Shown: positions 45,290-54,820, counted from the stretch's first letter. The stretch is 64,000 bases of DNA from CAITNM01 sp021298215 (GCA_046309815.1 JBKCOJ010000005.1:283872-347871); one strand, 5' to 3'. Notes: generated by a model from the sequence alone, not told the origin. A program made the numbers and translations.

Positions 45290-46300
45290 GTGATACCTGA
45301 GAAATTGCAAATAGGAGATGAAGTCAGAATAATTGCTCCAGCAAGAAGTTTGCAAGTTGTATCAGAAGACAATATACAGCACTCTATAAAAATTCTTGAA
45401 GAAATCGGTTTGAACATAAGTTTTGGTCGCCATGTGTATGAGAAAGATATGATGCTTTCTTCATCTAAGCAATCGCGACTTGAAGATCTTCATGAAGCAT
45501 TTGCCGATAAAAACATAAAAGCCATTTTAACTGTTCTTGGTGGGTATAATTCTAATCAACTTTTAGAAGAAATTGATTATGGATTGATTGCGAAAAACCC
45601 AAAAATTTTATGCGGATTTTCAGATATTACAGCCTTATCAAATGCTATTTATGCAAAAACAGGTCTTGTTGGTTATTCAGGTCCTCATTTTAGCACCTTT
45701 GCTATGCAAAAAGGTCTTGAGTACACGAAGCAGTATTTTAAAAAAGCATTGTTTGAGGAGGGCGCCATTAATATTGAGTCTTCTAAACAATGGTCTTCTG
45801 ATGCCACATGGTATTTGGATCAAGAAAATAGAACATTTCAGGAAAATCCAGGGATAGAAATTATTCATTCAGGGTATGCTGAAGGAAAAATCATCGGTGG
45901 CAATCTTGGCACATTGCAGTTGCTTAGAGGCACTTCTTATATGCCTTCTTTATATGGGGTGATTTTGTTTTTAGAAGAGGTTGCAAATCATACTAATGGT
46001 CTTGACGTGTTTGAATTTGAACGTAATCTTGAATCACTAACACAGGCTCCTGATTTTGAGGGTGTACAGGCTATTGCATTTGGTAGATTTGAAACAAATT
46101 TTAGAATGACAAAAGAAAAGCTTATTTATATTATTGAAACAAAAATAAAATTAAGAAATATACCAATTATTTCAAATGTAGATTTTGGCCATTCAACTCC
46201 AATCATCACATTTCCTGTAGGAGGTTGGTGTCAGCTCAGTGCAAATGCAGGAAAAATTAATTTGATTATTGCAGATAAAAAAAGAGCCGCTAACAATTAG
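45290..46300 (+). CDS. ldcA: LD-carboxypeptidase, peptidase family S66
   Basis: The 336-residue protein has the S66 layout: nucleophile Ser111 in GFSDIT, the Glu in LFLEE (residue 229 or 230), and His301 in FGHSTP, giving a Ser-Glu-His triad. LdcA cleaves the D-Ala from recycled murein tetrapeptides in the cytoplasm; related MccF proteins inactivate microcin C. No signal peptide is present, which fits either role. Start is a GTG at 45290. A terminator overlaps its stop codon. Confidence 0.85.
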   Translation: MIPEKLQIGDEVRIIAPARSLQVVSEDNIQHSIKILEEIGLNISFGRHVYEKDMMLSSSKQSRLEDLHEAFADKNIKAILTVLGGYNSNQLLEEIDYGLIAKNPKILCGFSDITALSNAIYAKTGLVGYSGPHFSTFAMQKGLEYTKQYFKKALFEEGAINIESSKQWSSDATWYLDQENRTFQENPGIEIIHSGYAEGKIIGGNLGTLQLLRGTSYMPSLYGVILFLEEVANHTNGLDVFEFERNLESLTQAPDFEGVQAIAFGRFETNFRMTKEKLIYIIETKIKLRNIPIISNVDFGHSTPIITFPVGGWCQLSANAGKINLIIADKKRAANN

Positions 46301-46310
46301 CGGCTCTTTT
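46281..46310. terminator. Bidirectional terminator between ldcA and pnp
   Basis: A stem of eleven pairs (AGAGCCGCTAA with TTAGCGGCTCT, loop CAA) is flanked by A-runs upstream and T-runs downstream, so it can stop both convergent genes. It contains the stop codon of ldcA. Confidence 0.9.
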
Positions 46311-46324
46311 CAGAAATAATCAGA

Positions 46325-48409
46325 TTAGTCTTGATTAACCGCTTTCATACTTAGTTTTATTTTTCCACGATCATCAAAACCAAGAACTTTAACTTGAACA
46401 ATATCTCCAAGCTTCACAATATCCTCAGTTTTATTAACACGTGTAGGAGCTAATTCACTAATATGCACTAGACCATCGCGCCCCATGAAATTGACAAAGG
46501 CACCAAATTCCGCAACTTTAACTACCTTGCCTTCATAAATATGGCCAACCTCTGGATCGCAAGCGATGTTTTGAATCATCTTTGTCGCCATATCGATCGC
46601 TTCTTGGGCAACGCCTGCAACGGTTACTTGACCATCGTCTTCGATATCTACTTTTGCCCCAGAAGTTTCACAAATTTCGCGAATTACTTTCCCTCCAGAA
46701 CCAATGACCTCACGAATTTTTGAAGGATTAATTTTGAACGTTGCCATTTTAGGTGCATAAGTGCTTAACTGTCCCCTCGAATATTCGATGGCTTTCGACA
46801 TCTCTTTTAAGATATGAAGTCTGCCTTTTTTTGCTTGAGCTAAAGCTTCCTTCATAATGGCTGCTGTAATGCTTGTAATTTTAATGTCCATTTGTAAAGC
46901 GGTGATTCCATCACTAGTACCGGCAACTTTAAAATCCATATCTCCTAAATGGTCTTCGTCTCCAAGGATATCGCTTAATACAGCATATTTTTTTCCTTCT
47001 TTAATAAGACCCATAGCAATGCCTGCAATAGGTTTAGCTAAAGGAGTTCCTGCATCCATTAATGCAAGTGATGTCCCGCAAACGGTTGCCATTGAAGACG
47101 AGCCATTAGACTCAGTAATTTCTGATACAACGCGAAGTGTATAAGCAAATTGTTCTTTTGAAGGAATCAATGGATTAATTGCGCGCCATGCTAATTTTCC
47201 ATGACCAATTTCCCGGCGACCAACACCGCCTAGGCGACCAACTTCTCCAACTGAATAAGGAGGAAAGTTGTAATGAAGTAAAAAGCGTTCTTTATATTCA
47301 CCCTCTAAAGCATCGATGATTTGTTCATCTTGCCCTGTGCCAAGTGTTGCTACAACCAAAGCTTGAGTTTCGCCACGAGTAAATAATGCGCTTCCATGAG
47401 CACGTGGTAGAACGCCCACTTCTGCAATGATTGGACGAATATCATCTAGACCGCGACCATCTAATCTTTTTTGTTCATTTAAAATGTCGCCGCGTAAAAT
47501 GGCTGATTGTAAATCTTTAAACGCACTGCTTATAAGCTTTGGATTAATTTCTACGAATTGAGCTAATTCTTCTGTAACTTTTTGTTTTGCGGCATCGATT
47601 GCAGCGTAACGGTCTTGCTTGATTTTGAGGTTATATGCTTTACGCAAATCCTTTTCCGCTATTTTTGCAACTTTTTTCGCAATATCGGTAGCTTCAACAG
47701 CTACTGTAGGCAATTCCCATGGGGTTTTTCCAGCTTTTTTAGCAAGTTTTTCAATAAGTTTTAAAACTGGCTGAAAACTCTCATGCCCAAATTCTACTGC
47801 ACCTAACATTACATCTTCTGGTAGCTCTTTTGCTTCAGATTCTACCATTAATACGCCTTCTTTTGTCCCGGCTACAACCAAATCTAATCCAGAATCCTTC
47901 ATTGCATCTGGAGTTGGATTAAGTACAAACTTCTTGTTAATGTATCCAACCTTTGCTGCTCCTACTGGACCTTGAAAAGGCACGCCAGAAATGGCAAGCG
48001 CTGCTGATGCTCCTATAAGTGCCGCAATATCAGTGTCACTTTCAAAGTCATACGCTAAAACGGTACAAATAATTTGTACTTCATTGCGAAAGCCTTCTGG
48101 AAATAAAGGGCGGATAGGTCTATCAATTAAGCGTGATTTTAAAGTTTCTGCATCAGAAGGCCTGCCTTCGCGACGTAAAAAACCACCAGGAATCTTACCT
48201 ACAGCAAAAGTTTTTTCTTGGTAATGTACGCTTAAAGGGAAGAAATCAACATCTGGATTTGCTTCCTTTTGAGCTACAACTGTGCAGAGAACAGTTGTGC
48301 CGCCGTATGTTGCCATCACAGCGCCGTCTGCTTGTCTGGCAACTTTTCCTGTTTCGAGAACAAGCTTTCTGCCTGCCCATTCCATTTCTTCGCGTGTTAT
48401 ATTAAACAT
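46325..48409 (-). CDS. pnp: Polynucleotide phosphorylase
   Basis: The 694-residue protein has two RNase PH-like cores, a KH domain (INPSKIREVIGSGGKVIREI) and a C-terminal S1 domain (YEGKVVKVAEFGAFVNFMG). It is a phosphorolytic 3' exoribonuclease and part of RNA decay complexes. It follows rpsO after 93 bases, the usual rpsO-pnp arrangement, with a hairpin in the leader. A terminator at 46281-46310 closes the gene. Confidence 0.97.
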   Translation of the reverse strand: MFNITREEMEWAGRKLVLETGKVARQADGAVMATYGGTTVLCTVVAQKEANPDVDFFPLSVHYQEKTFAVGKIPGGFLRREGRPSDAETLKSRLIDRPIRPLFPEGFRNEVQIICTVLAYDFESDTDIAALIGASAALAISGVPFQGPVGAAKVGYINKKFVLNPTPDAMKDSGLDLVVAGTKEGVLMVESEAKELPEDVMLGAVEFGHESFQPVLKLIEKLAKKAGKTPWELPTVAVEATDIAKKVAKIAEKDLRKAYNLKIKQDRYAAIDAAKQKVTEELAQFVEINPKLISSAFKDLQSAILRGDILNEQKRLDGRGLDDIRPIIAEVGVLPRAHGSALFTRGETQALVVATLGTGQDEQIIDALEGEYKERFLLHYNFPPYSVGEVGRLGGVGRREIGHGKLAWRAINPLIPSKEQFAYTLRVVSEITESNGSSSMATVCGTSLALMDAGTPLAKPIAGIAMGLIKEGKKYAVLSDILGDEDHLGDMDFKVAGTSDGITALQMDIKITSITAAIMKEALAQAKKGRLHILKEMSKAIEYSRGQLSTYAPKMATFKINPSKIREVIGSGGKVIREICETSGAKVDIEDDGQVTVAGVAQEAIDMATKMIQNIACDPEVGHIYEGKVVKVAEFGAFVNFMGRDGLVHISELAPTRVNKTEDIVKLGDIVQVKVLGFDDRGKIKLSMKAVNQD

Positions 48410-48435
48410 AAAATTCCTTGAGTATTAAAATGGTA

Positions 48436-48463
48436 AATGGAAGCACCATTATGGGCTTCCATT
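48436..48463 (-). promoter_or_regulatory. Hairpin in the rpsO-pnp intergenic region (possible RNase III site)
   Basis: A nine-pair stem (AATGGAAGC with GCTTCCATT) around a ten-base loop with an inner CC/GG pair lies between rpsO and pnp, about 27 bases upstream of the pnp start. In E. coli, RNase III cuts a stem in this leader and PNPase then represses its own expression. Only a short T-stretch follows, so a terminator is less likely. Confidence 0.5.
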
Positions 48464-48502
48464 ACGTGTTTATAAAATAAAGTTTTGGTTTTCTGCACAG
48501 AC

Positions 48503-48772
48503 TTAGCGGCGAATACTTAAACGCTGAATGAGTGTTTGATAGCGATTTTCATTAACGCGCTTCAAATAATCAAGCAAGCGACGACGTTGACCCACTAGCA
48601 TTAACAATCCGCGGCGAGAGTGTAAGTCGTGCTTGTGCTCTTGCATATGTTCAGACAAATTTTTAATGCGCTCAGATATAATCGCAATCTGAACTTCAGG
48701 AGATCCTGTGTCTCCAGATTTTGTTGCAAATTCTTTAATAACTTCTTGTTTGCGTGTTGGACTAATCGACAT
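48503..48772 (-). CDS. rpsO: 30S ribosomal protein S15
   Basis: The 89-residue protein matches S15: GDTGSPEVQIAIISERIKNLSEHMQEHKHDLHSRRGLLMLVGQRRRLLDYLK, with the HHDxHS-type rRNA-binding region changed to HKHDLHSR. S15 binds the central domain of 16S rRNA early in 30S assembly. It sits between truB and pnp. Confidence 0.97.
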   Translation of the reverse strand: MSISPTRKQEVIKEFATKSGDTGSPEVQIAIISERIKNLSEHMQEHKHDLHSRRGLLMLVGQRRRLLDYLKRVNENRYQTLIQRLSIRR

Positions 48773-48790
48773 CGAATGTTCCTCTATAGC

Positions 48791-49654
48791 TTAAATGTTA
48801 AACACACGATCCGGATAAAACATATTGTCTTTCACATGACCAAGGGCAACAAGTATTTCATCGCACCAAGTTGAGGTACTCAAGCAATCGCTTTCACATA
48901 CTTCAACGGCTTGTCCATGCCGGATCTTATTAGCCTTTTGAATCGATACAGATACTGCCGGGATGTCGTCCAGAACAGATCCAATCGGTAATAAAAAGCA
49001 AGTGAGTGGAGTATTGCCGATTTTTTGTATTTTTTCGAGAGAAATCGCATCATCGGTACTAAAATTACCTACGCGCGTTCTTCTAAGCATAGTTAAATGA
49101 CCAGCAGAGCCGAGATGAAGGGCTAGATCACGCCCTAATGAGCGCACATATGTTCCCGTTCCACAAGTAACGGTAAAAGAGGCCATTTCACCATCGTAAT
49201 TGTTGAGGGAAAGATTGTATATGTGAACCTGCCTAGAAGGCATATCAACACTTTCACCTGAGCGGGCTCTCGCATAAGCTGGTTTGCCTTTAATCTTAAT
49301 AGCAGAATAAGCAGAAGGTATTTGTTGAATAAGGCCTGTGAATTTTTTCAGTGCGTTTTGTATATCATCTGTGGAAGGCCTATGAAGCGAAGTCGTAATA
49401 ATTTCACCCTCAGTATCATCAGTTGTCGTTTGTGATCCAAAAGATAAAACAAAATCATAGGTTTTTGTTCTGTTCATTAAAAAAGGGATCGTCTTCGTGG
49501 CTTCACCAAGACCTAAAGGTAAAATTCCTGTAGCAAAAGGATCTAGCGTTCCGGCATGGCCAATTTTTTTTTGGCCAAATATGCGCTTAATAATGCTTCC
49601 AGCTTTTGTTGAAGTGATTCCTTCCGGCTTATCTAAAATTAACCATCCATGCAT
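48791..49654 (-). CDS. truB: tRNA pseudouridine(55) synthase TruB
   Basis: The 287-residue protein converts U55 in the T-loop of tRNAs to pseudouridine. The catalytic Asp is in GHAGTLDPFATGILPLGLGEATK, and the KxxGHAGTLDP motif is intact. Length is normal. It lies four bases downstream of the pilin-like gene and 18 bases before rpsO, as in many truB-rpsO-pnp operons. Confidence 0.96.
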   Translation of the reverse strand: MHGWLILDKPEGITSTKAGSIIKRIFGQKKIGHAGTLDPFATGILPLGLGEATKTIPFLMNRTKTYDFVLSFGSQTTTDDTEGEIITTSLHRPSTDDIQNALKKFTGLIQQIPSAYSAIKIKGKPAYARARSGESVDMPSRQVHIYNLSLNNYDGEMASFTVTCGTGTYVRSLGRDLALHLGSAGHLTMLRRTRVGNFSTDDAISLEKIQKIGNTPLTCFLLPIGSVLDDIPAVSVSIQKANKIRHGQAVEVCESDCLSTSTWCDEILVALGHVKDNMFYPDRVFNI

Positions 49655-49658
49655 AAAA

Positions 49659-50282
49659 TTAAAATCGGTAATAAACTCTACAATCTGGTGATTTATTTTC
49701 TAAATTGATGTGACCATTTCGTACACATCTTCCAGAAGCACCGGCGCCATCTTTTATAACAAGTTGTCCTTGATTAGGGTTTGTTATATCTTCTTGGTCA
49801 ATTTTATGTTTTAAGCTTAAAGCTTGTTTGGGTGTTAGGAGTCCAGCTTCTCCTTCTTTTGCTAGCATGAGCCAGTGACCTGACATCTCTGGGAAGGGCT
49901 GAAATACAATAACATATTGTCCGCCAAATTTTGAAGTGGGACTTTTATTGCTGCTAACGATAGAAGCTTTATGCAAATGTTGCCAAAAAAGATCCGCTTC
50001 TGTTCCTGTAATTTGACCATTCCCATCTCCAGAGGTTGTTCCAGAAAAATGAATTGAAGCTTTTGAATCATCTCCTGGTAGAGCATGATACATTTCTTGA
50101 TAACTACTTACAGCTAAAGAATATTGCTGAAAATCTTGCGCTACAGATCTAACTTTTGCGCTATCTAAAAGTTCCTGCCCTTTAAAAATGGCACCTGTAA
50201 TAATGCCAATAATAACCAGCACAATAGACATCTCTATTAAAGAAAAACCTGGAACGGAACGTTTAAGTAAATTTTTTTTCAT
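49659..50282 (-). CDS. Type IV pilin-like/pseudopilin protein
   Basis: The 207-residue protein has a class III signal peptide: basic MKKNLLKRSVPG, cleavage at Gly12/Phe13, N-methylated Phe and Glu17 (+5) in FSLIEMSIVLVIIG, followed by a 20-residue hydrophobic helix. The globular part has two Cys near the C-terminus (RCVRN and DCRVY), a common disulfide-bonded loop. It could be a minor pilin of a DNA-uptake or adhesion pilus, or a type II pseudopilin. No assembly ATPase is present in the window. Confidence 0.8.
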   Translation of the reverse strand: MKKNLLKRSVPGFSLIEMSIVLVIIGIITGAIFKGQELLDSAKVRSVAQDFQQYSLAVSSYQEMYHALPGDDSKASIHFSGTTSGDGNGQITGTEADLFWQHLHKASIVSSNKSPTSKFGGQYVIVFQPFPEMSGHWLMLAKEGEAGLLTPKQALSLKHKIDQEDITNPNQGQLVIKDGAGASGRCVRNGHINLENKSPDCRVYYRF

Positions 50283-50318
50283 AGAACTATTATCCTTAAG
50301 TTTACAAACAGTTTTTCT

Positions 50319-51320
50319 CTAAGCATGTTCGAGCTGAATCGCAAGAAGTTGTTGATATTTTTTTTGTGCTACAATATGAGTTAAGTTTTCCTCGACGCGT
50401 CCGCCAATTCTGGAAACAATTTCAGCGGCAATATAATTTCCTAGTTTTAAACATTCTGGAAGTGACCATCCACAGGCTAGGCCATATAAAAATCCTCCTG
50501 CAAATCCATCTCCTGCACCTAATGTATCAATAACTTTCACATCTCTGGTTGTGCAATGCCAAACATTACCACCAAATATAGCTATAGCGCCCGTTGGTCC
50601 CAGCGTTATCACGGCACATTTTTTGATAGATTTTATAAATTCAATACAATCTTCTAGGGTGCCTTGTACAAGTTCGCATGCTTCTTCTTCGTTCATGATG
50701 ATAAGATCAGCAGTATTTTCTATAAGGGATCTAAATAATTGGCGTTGTTCTTTTACGCAAACAGGATCAGAAGCATTCAAAACAATATAGGCTCCTTCGT
50801 CTTTTGCTCTTTCTAGGGCTTTCACATAAACAGCTGCCTTGTCCCTTCCTTTCAATCCGTATCCTTCTAAAAAAACTATAGATTCATTTGTGATGGGAAT
50901 GCTGTGTAAATTATTTTCAGCTACTTTTTCAGTTCCTGGATATGAGCGCATAGAGCGTTGCCCATCAGGATGCACGAATACTAAACACCCACCCGTTGGT
51001 TCTGAAGTGCAAACGTAAGGATTTGTATCTACGCCTAATTTTTGCAACGATTCTGTCCAGATTTTTCCTTCGATATCTGTGCCGATTGTAGTGCCAAAAA
51101 AAGCTTTCCCCCCTAATTTGGCAAATATAGCTGTTGCATTCGCGGCAGATCCTCCTGGGATAATTAAAGGGTTTTTCATTTGCTTTTTTACGCATAAAAA
51201 TTGATCTTTTGTTAAAAAGCGCGTTTCGTTTAATTCCTTTCCATAACCAGATAAATCCGGCGAAGAACAGCGTACAACAATATCAAGAAAAGCAGCTCCA
51301 ATAGCAACAAGTGGTTTCAT
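50319..51320 (-). CDS. PfkB-family carbohydrate/nucleoside kinase, adenosine kinase-like
   Basis: The 333-residue protein has the PfkB signatures: IIPGGSAANATAIFAKLGG near residues 53-71 and the C-terminal DTLGAGDGFAGGFLYG, which holds the catalytic Asp and anion hole. Adenosine kinases of alphaproteobacteria have this length and N-terminus (a MKPLVAIGAAFLDIV opening). The true substrate is inference. It lies 36 bases upstream of the pilin-like gene on the same strand. Confidence 0.82.
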   Translation of the reverse strand: MKPLVAIGAAFLDIVVRCSSPDLSGYGKELNETRFLTKDQFLCVKKQMKNPLIIPGGSAANATAIFAKLGGKAFFGTTIGTDIEGKIWTESLQKLGVDTNPYVCTSEPTGGCLVFVHPDGQRSMRSYPGTEKVAENNLHSIPITNESIVFLEGYGLKGRDKAAVYVKALERAKDEGAYIVLNASDPVCVKEQRQLFRSLIENTADLIIMNEEEACELVQGTLEDCIEFIKSIKKCAVITLGPTGAIAIFGGNVWHCTTRDVKVIDTLGAGDGFAGGFLYGLACGWSLPECLKLGNYIAAEIVSRIGGRVEENLTHIVAQKKYQQLLAIQLEHA

Positions 51321-51524
51321 AAAATTTATTTATAAAAATTAATGACAACCATCAAAGCATGTTTTTTAAAATAACGAAACTCTCATCTTTAGAGTATTAA
51401 CAATTGTAATTTTTTAGGAATGTGCCTATATTTTTACTGGCTGTGCTCTCAGCTTTTTTCCTTACTTAATTCTGTCGCTCAATTTTTACGTGAGCGTATC
51501 TCTATTTTACATAAAGGATAATCT

Positions 51525-52694
51525 ATGAAGGATTTTATTCGTCCAATGTTATATATCATTTCACTTATTGCATGCTGTATAGAAATAGATATCTCAGTGC
51601 CATGTTTTCCAAATCTCATTGAATATTTTAAAACAACTGAATCTCTAGCGCAGCATACAATTAGCATTAATTTTTTAGGATTTTTTATTGGATCTTTAAT
51701 CGTTGGTCCGTTATCAGATGCATATGGTAGGCGTCCTATTATGATTTTGGGCAATGCGGTTTTGATGATAGGAGCTCTGTGCTGTTTTTGGGCTTCCACA
51801 ATTTTTTCATTATTAGAGGCACGCTTTTTTCAAGGGATAGGAGCTTCTGTCTCTGCTGTTGTGGTTTTTGCAATGATTGCCGACACATATAGCGGGAAAA
51901 AATCAGCGCAGATTATTGGTATAATGAACGCTGCATTTACTTGCTTTATGGCTATTTCTCCTGCTCTTGGTTGCTACTTGAATCAAGTTTTTGGATGGAG
52001 AGGTAATTATGCTGTAGTAGGAATCATCAGTATATTCTCATGGATAGCTATTGTCCTTGCTTTGCCAGAAACCTTAAAAATCAAAAAAAGAGTTACAGTA
52101 AAACAAATAAAGTATGATTGTTTTATCTTGCTAAAAAGTAACTATTTCTTATGCACAAGCTCTGCTCCTAGCTTATTGTATGCGGCTTACTTAAGCTTTA
52201 TTACCAGTGCTCCTTTTTTATACAGGCAAACATTAGGACTATCATTGTATGATTATGCCATGCATCAAGTCATCGTTGTATCTTCATTTTCTATTGTTAG
52301 TATGCTTTCTGGAGCTATTTTAAAATATATGACTAGTTTACAATGCGCCGTGATGGGGATCTCTCTAAGCATTATAGGGGTGATAAGTTTTTTGTTAGGA
52401 AGTTTAGTGTTTCCTGGTGCCTTCATAACAACTATTTCAGTTAGTGTGTTTTCGGTGGGCTTTGCCTTATTCTACCCGGTTATTTTTACAGCTTCATTAA
52501 GTATTTTTCCTAGTATTAAGGGAAGCGCAACATCACTGATTATGTCAAAGCGAGCTATTATCATTGCTTTGGTAGTTTTTACAACAGGACATTTTTATGA
52601 TGGAAAGCTCAGTACAGTTGCTCAAATAATGTTTTGTGTTGTAAGTATCGCTGGACTTTTAATGGGGCTCTCATTGTTTAAAAATAAGAGATGA
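51525..52694 (+). CDS. MFS transporter, Bcr/CflA-like drug exporter
   Basis: The 389-residue protein has 12 membrane segments. The motif A loop after segment 2 reads GPLSDAYGRRPIM, and an ARFFQGIGASVSAVV stretch follows, as in Bcr/CflA exporters. Substrates may be bicyclomycin-like drugs or others; not predictable. A ribosome site AAGGA precedes the ATG. It is divergent from the kinase over 204 bases. Confidence 0.87.
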   Translation: MKDFIRPMLYIISLIACCIEIDISVPCFPNLIEYFKTTESLAQHTISINFLGFFIGSLIVGPLSDAYGRRPIMILGNAVLMIGALCCFWASTIFSLLEARFFQGIGASVSAVVVFAMIADTYSGKKSAQIIGIMNAAFTCFMAISPALGCYLNQVFGWRGNYAVVGIISIFSWIAIVLALPETLKIKKRVTVKQIKYDCFILLKSNYFLCTSSAPSLLYAAYLSFITSAPFLYRQTLGLSLYDYAMHQVIVVSSFSIVSMLSGAILKYMTSLQCAVMGISLSIIGVISFLLGSLVFPGAFITTISVSVFSVGFALFYPVIFTASLSIFPSIKGSATSLIMSKRAIIIALVVFTTGHFYDGKLSTVAQIMFCVVSIAGLLMGLSLFKNKR

Positions 52695-52712
52695 AAAAGA
52701 ATAAAATAAAAG

Positions 52713-52734
52713 CACACCCTATATAGGGTGTGCA
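52713..52734 (-). terminator. Rho-independent terminator, 22-base perfect palindrome
   Basis: A perfect dyad GCACACCCTAT/ATAGGGTGTGC is followed, on the minus strand, by a T-rich TTTTATTTTATT stretch. It ends the exported coiled-coil gene at 52755. On the plus strand only A-rich sequence precedes and no T-run follows, so MFS transcription would not stop efficiently. Confidence 0.8.
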
Positions 52735-52754
52735 TGAGAATCAATTAAAAAGAA

Positions 52755-54704
52755 CTAATTAGAGGCAATTGGTTCAGCGGCAGCAGGTTGCTGCTGCTCA
52801 GAGCCTAGTCCTAAGTGTTTATTTAAGAATTCTAATGGTCCTGCAGCTGGTTTTTCTGATTGACCCAAATTAATTGGTTGAGCTACCGCTGGTTTTTCTG
52901 GTTCTACCACTGTAGCAACAGGAATTTCTCCAACTGCAGCCTTACTTGTTTCTTGAGACTTATCTACTACTGTTGCGCTTACAACAGGAGGTTGTTGCTC
53001 AGAAGGATTCACTGCAGTAGCTTGAACGGGTACATCACTATGTTGTTGATTTTCAGCCGCCACGATGTGGGTTGCATCCTGATGTTGCTCAGCTAGTGCT
53101 GGTTCAGTGACAGCAACCTGTTGTTGCTCTGTAGTAGACTGTTTAGTAGTTGCGTCGAGAAGAGCGGCACTCGTTTCGCCAATCGTAGCATGAAGTTCGT
53201 TTAAGTTAGCGTGTGCTTCATGCAGGTTCTCATGAGCTTCCGCTAATTCATCTTTTTTCTCTTCAATTTCACTTTTTTTCTCTTTAATTTCTTCTGCGAG
53301 CTTTGCTTTTTCTTCTGTAAGTTCTTGCTCTGTTTTGATTGCTTCTGCCTGTGTTTGGTGAAGCTCTTTCTCTACTTTTGCTGCTTCTATTTGCGTTTGC
53401 TGAAGTTCTTCCTCAGTCTTTGCTGCTTTCATTCTCTCCTGTTGAAGTTCTTCTTCAGTTTTCTGAACGACTTCTGTAGCTATTTGAACTTCTTGTGCAG
53501 CCTTTTGAGCTTCTATCTCTGCTCTAGTTTTTTCATCAAGAATTTTAGCGGCAAGCTCTTCCGCTATTCTTGCTTCTTCCAGGGCTTCTTCAGTTTTACG
53601 CTTTTCTTCTTCTAAAGCTTTCATTGCTAGTTCATATTCAGCAGCTTTTCTTGCATGCTCCTCTTGTAAGTTTTTAATATCGTCTGGCGACATTGTGCTT
53701 GTTAATTTTAAAGATTCTACAAATGCACGCGCTTGTGCTGGTGTTACTTCTGAAGAAAACATCAATGTTGCCGCTATTCCTTTATCAAAAAGGCGAATAG
53801 TTTTTAGATTCTCAACTTTTCCTTCAGCTAAAACGCTTTCGTCTTCTAAGGCTAAAGAAAAAATAGCAACAGCTACATTTGGATGCGCACTGCATAATTT
53901 TAAAAAGTCTTCTTTGAATTCAGCAAAATTTTTCTCTGTTGCTTTAGGGTCAGAGGTAGTAAGCACTAAATCCACATGCTTTCCTCCAACCAATTCTTCT
54001 CCAAATTGAAACTTTTCACTAAATGGAGAACCAGCGGAATTTGCAACTGGTGTGCTTGGTGCTGCTGCTCCAGGGGCCGCACCAAAGCCGCCAGATTTTA
54101 TTTTTTCTTCAAGTTCTATAATTTTCTTTTGTTGTGCTGTTGTTTCAAAATCTGGCACTTCATAAACATAAACGCTCGCTTTTTTCCCCAAAATTAGCGA
54201 GGCGTTTGGATCTTCTTCTTCGACATAAGGATATAGATAGTTATTTTCATCTTTGTACATCCAGTATTCTTTTGGATCATTTGCAGTATATCCAGGGAAT
54301 TTTCCAATATCTGCATCAGCAGAAGCTAATTTGAACTCATCAGGGTTGTCAGCTTTTCTTAGTACATAGACAACGGCCGCGCCTTCAGGCATTTTTTCTC
54401 CTGCCATGTAAGGGAAGTTTTGCTTTCCTTTCGGATCGTAAGTCCCTCCGTCTTGCATTTTAAGCTTTTTTGTTACAAGCCCAGGATGCGCAGATTTATC
54501 AGAAAACTGCACTTCAATTTCTTTACCGTCCAGACCTATTGCTTTATATTTTTTCTCTGGCCTTCCTCCTAAAATTTCTTCCTTATTTATAGGGGCTTCA
54601 TTTGAAGCTGCAGCTTGCTCAACCGCAGCAGTAGTAGGCTCTGCGGCATTTAGATAAGTAAAGGTAGAGCTTAGGAGTAGAGAAAATAATAGTGCTTTTT
54701 TCAT
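52755..54704 (-). CDS. Exported coiled-coil protein of unknown function
   Basis: I recognise no family. The 649-residue protein has a signal peptide (1-20), a mixed N-terminal domain (about 40-200), a Gly/Ala/Pro linker (204-226), a second globular part (227-340) and a long Glu/Lys/Ala coiled coil (about 340-508) followed by a Gln/Pro/Val-rich tail. Within the coil are tandem 14-residue units at 417-430, 431-444, 445-458 and 459-472, each starting E-x-E-L. The architecture suggests an elongated periplasmic or surface protein. It has its own terminator and is 117 bases from rplT. Confidence 0.65.
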   Translation of the reverse strand: MKKALLFSLLLSSTFTYLNAAEPTTAAVEQAAASNEAPINKEEILGGRPEKKYKAIGLDGKEIEVQFSDKSAHPGLVTKKLKMQDGGTYDPKGKQNFPYMAGEKMPEGAAVVYVLRKADNPDEFKLASADADIGKFPGYTANDPKEYWMYKDENNYLYPYVEEEDPNASLILGKKASVYVYEVPDFETTAQQKKIIELEEKIKSGGFGAAPGAAAPSTPVANSAGSPFSEKFQFGEELVGGKHVDLVLTTSDPKATEKNFAEFKEDFLKLCSAHPNVAVAIFSLALEDESVLAEGKVENLKTIRLFDKGIAATLMFSSEVTPAQARAFVESLKLTSTMSPDDIKNLQEEHARKAAEYELAMKALEEEKRKTEEALEEARIAEELAAKILDEKTRAEIEAQKAAQEVQIATEVVQKTEEELQQERMKAAKTEEELQQTQIEAAKVEKELHQTQAEAIKTEQELTEEKAKLAEEIKEKKSEIEEKKDELAEAHENLHEAHANLNELHATIGETSAALLDATTKQSTTEQQQVAVTEPALAEQHQDATHIVAAENQQHSDVPVQATAVNPSEQQPPVVSATVVDKSQETSKAAVGEIPVATVVEPEKPAVAQPINLGQSEKPAAGPLEFLNKHLGLGSEQQQPAAAEPIASN

Positions 54705-54770
54705 GATAAACCCGGAACTTAAAAATTTTAATCTGGGTCTATTAAATCAAAAATAGATTAATAAAATATT

Positions 54771-54798
54771 AAAAAAGCCCACTATGAGCATAGTGGGC
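54771..54798 (-). terminator. Rho-independent terminator after rplT
   Basis: The stem GCCCACTA with TAGTGGGC around a six-base loop is followed by six T on the minus strand. It ends the rpmI-rplT unit. Confidence 0.87.
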
Positions 54799-54820
54799 TT
54801 AAAATACTAACGACTAAAGA

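Noticed and set aside
52713..52734. 22-base perfect palindrome as a mobile element end
   Set aside because: No transposase, direct repeats or second copy is seen; the T-rich flank on the minus strand fits a terminator.
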